This document shows positions 30,031 through 31,123 of a stretch of DNA of 31,123 nt, one piece after another (positions within the stretch are counted from its first letter, which is position 1; every line of letters starts with the position of its first letter). The translations under genes and the position numbers were made by a program. The stretch covers positions 134,845 through 165,967 of the forward strand of contig NW_003126888.1 of the NCBI RefSeq assembly GCF_000003605.2. Reading direction: 5' to 3'. Source of the DNA: Saccoglossus kowalevskii. Lineage: Eukaryota > Hemichordata > Enteropneusta > Harrimaniidae. The notes beneath the pieces are model-generated. The model saw only the letters and a list, made by a program, of their open reading frames with translations, was not told where the DNA came from and ran no database searches.

Positions 30031-30220
30031 GAAAGTTACATTGATTCTTGGGTCTATGCAGCACAATCAATATATAAGGACTGTGTGCTCTCGATATGTT
30101 AAGCCACTGATGCACAAAGAATTTGCGGTGATGCAACTAGATATGCTGATTCGCTGGTGCAATAGAAGATTATACATGTACATTGATATAACAATTTTCT
30201 ATAGTTTTGTAATTTGGTAA
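30031..30220 (+). CDS. Weak candidate exon, unknown protein
   Basis: After the acceptor-like ATAATTGTTTCAG the frame stays open for about 63 codons to TAA at 30218-30220. The first ~45 codons look protein-like (AVMQLDMLIRWCNRRLYMYI), while the end becomes hydrophobic and AT-driven. A GTACAT inside could be a donor. No domain recognised and no neighbouring exon identified, so chance remains the default. Confidence 0.15.
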
Positions 30221-30578
30221 AACAAAATTAACTTTTTATGAACTAAATTTTTGTTTGTGTGCACCAAGGTACATTCAAAGTCATCTACAATTTATTCTTT
30301 TTCATGAACAGTCTTTCTAATGAACAGTCGAGGAGCTGACACTACTTGAGTTTGATTTGTGGTCTATACATCAAGCCGCAAGTCGTAAATCATCTGGATA
30401 TAATCCCTGTACTCATCACAAAAAATATATGACGAAATAGCATAAAATTCTTTCGCTTTATTCGATGGAAAAATAAAACAGACAATTGCCAACAAACATC
30501 CGTTATATGTAAAATACCCTCCATTAGAACCATGTGGCAATCAAATAGGTAATTACTGTATAATGTTTGTTTTTTTTT

Positions 30579-30592
30579 GGGGGGGGGGGGGG
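30579..30592. repeat. Poly(G) tract of 14 G after poly(T)
   Basis: T9 is followed directly by G14. It lies 20 bp upstream of the H2 hairpin at 30613. Exact length may be uncertain. Confidence 0.9.
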
Positions 30593-30612
30593 TTCTAGCA
30601 CATATGCTTTTT

Positions 30613-31123
30613 AGCTCCGCTGTCGACTTTGTCGAGCGGAGCTTATCATATGAGTGATTGTCCGTCGTCGTCCGTCGTCGTCGTCGTCCGTCGTCCGTGT
30701 CAATGTTTTACTTTTTCGACTTCTTCTTGAAAACTACAAGCCTGAATGCTTTGATACTTGGTGTATATGTACCTTGGGTAGACCTCTCTCAGATTTGTTC
30801 ATTTCATGATGATATCTTCAATTCTCTAATTTTGGTGAATATTTTTGTCATTTTTAGTAAAAAGTGATATTTTCGACTTCTTGTTGAAAACCGCAAGTGC
30901 AATTGCTTTGATATTACATATATAGGTACTACATGTGGACCTCTCTCAGATTTGTTCATTTTGTAATGATATCTTTAATTCTCTAATTTTGGTGAATATT
31001 TTTGTCATTTTTGGTAAAAAGTGATATTTTCGACTTCTTGTTGAAAACCGCAAGTCCAATTGCTTTGATATTACATATATAGGTACTACATGTGGACCTC
31101 TCTCAGATTTGTTCATTTTGTAA
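30613..31123 (+). mobile_element. H2-family hairpin-headed element, well preserved, cut by window end
   Basis: The head folds as AGCTCCGC/GCGGAGCT (8 bp) plus TCGAC/GTCGA (5 bp) around a TTT loop with a 2-nt TG bulge (30613-30643). A CGTC/CGTCC microsatellite follows at about 30660-30700. Core units begin at 30717, 30874 and 31031, an exact 157-bp period. The second and third are nearly identical, and the first differs in its first half. The third runs off the window, so the tail (expected AGCCGAGAGGCTGCTTG) is not seen. The plus-strand ORF at 30658-30867 is the microsatellite and core read through. Confidence 0.85.

Larger units (their letters stand above)
29341..30612. other. AT-rich spacer with small repeats and one uncertain open frame
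   Basis: It holds the 16-bp triplicate at 29512-29559, A-runs near 29798-29806 and T9 directly followed by G14 at 30570-30592. A plus-strand frame at 30023-30220 follows a fair acceptor (ATAATTGTTTCAG) and reads protein-like in its middle (QHNQYIRTVCSRYVKPLMHK), but it has no donor or poly(A) signal that settles it. Confidence 0.45.

Overview
This is a stretch of animal nuclear DNA, not a bacterial, plasmid or viral window. It is strongly AT-rich, has no long open reading frame on either strand, no operon-like packing and no ribosome-binding-site/ORF series. It is full of short non-autonomous DNA transposons (MITEs), tandem repeats, poly(G)/poly(C) and poly(A)/poly(T) tracts, and short open segments bounded by plausible GT/AG splice signals. 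The repeat style (hairpin-headed elements with CGTCC microsatellites and tandem cores; CTGTAAAATACTTTATTTT-type MITEs) resembles what I know from marine invertebrates such as molluscs, brachiopods, hemichordates or cephalochordates. I cannot name the species or choose among these phyla from sequence alone.

Layout. 1-435: a diverged two-copy tandem repeat, then a left-truncated MITE. 2641-4082: a transposon cluster. A TA-rich ~30-bp minisatellite is broken by three MITE insertions (3105-3433, 3494-3706, 3881-4082), and an older inverted relative of the first lies just upstream (2641-2953). 6118-7392: a three-copy ~100-bp tandem repeat, then a composite element with the head of one hairpin-headed repeat family (H1) and the tail of another (H2). 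7949-8103: a candidate plus-strand terminal exon. 8104-13083: mostly empty, with one ~106-bp foldback element. 13084-13211: a candidate minus-strand terminal exon with an AATAAA downstream. 15952-16373: a MITE, then a candidate plus-strand exon with PAN/apple-like cysteine spacing. 18601-20117: a ~68-bp repeat carrying ATTTGCAT octamers, a G-quadruplex-prone tract, a full H2 element and an inverted-repeat element. 20580-21410: the least AT-rich part, ending in the best candidate internal exon (21290-21408). 24230-25700: another MITE, then two inverted copies of a TTAA-flanked MITE around a ~405-bp segment with open frames on both strands. 27000-27830: a satellite of ~101/96-bp units, each built from three ~33-bp submonomers. 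28074-29340: a MITE, then an intact H1 hairpin with two ~320-bp core repeats. 30613-31123: a well-preserved H2 element with exact 157-bp tandem cores, cut by the window end.

No gene could be named. The exon candidates rest on splice signals and amino-acid appearance only and may belong to different genes. The window is best read as introns and intergenic DNA shaped by cut-and-paste MITEs with TA or TTAA target sites, by hairpin-headed tandem-core elements, and by satellite amplification.
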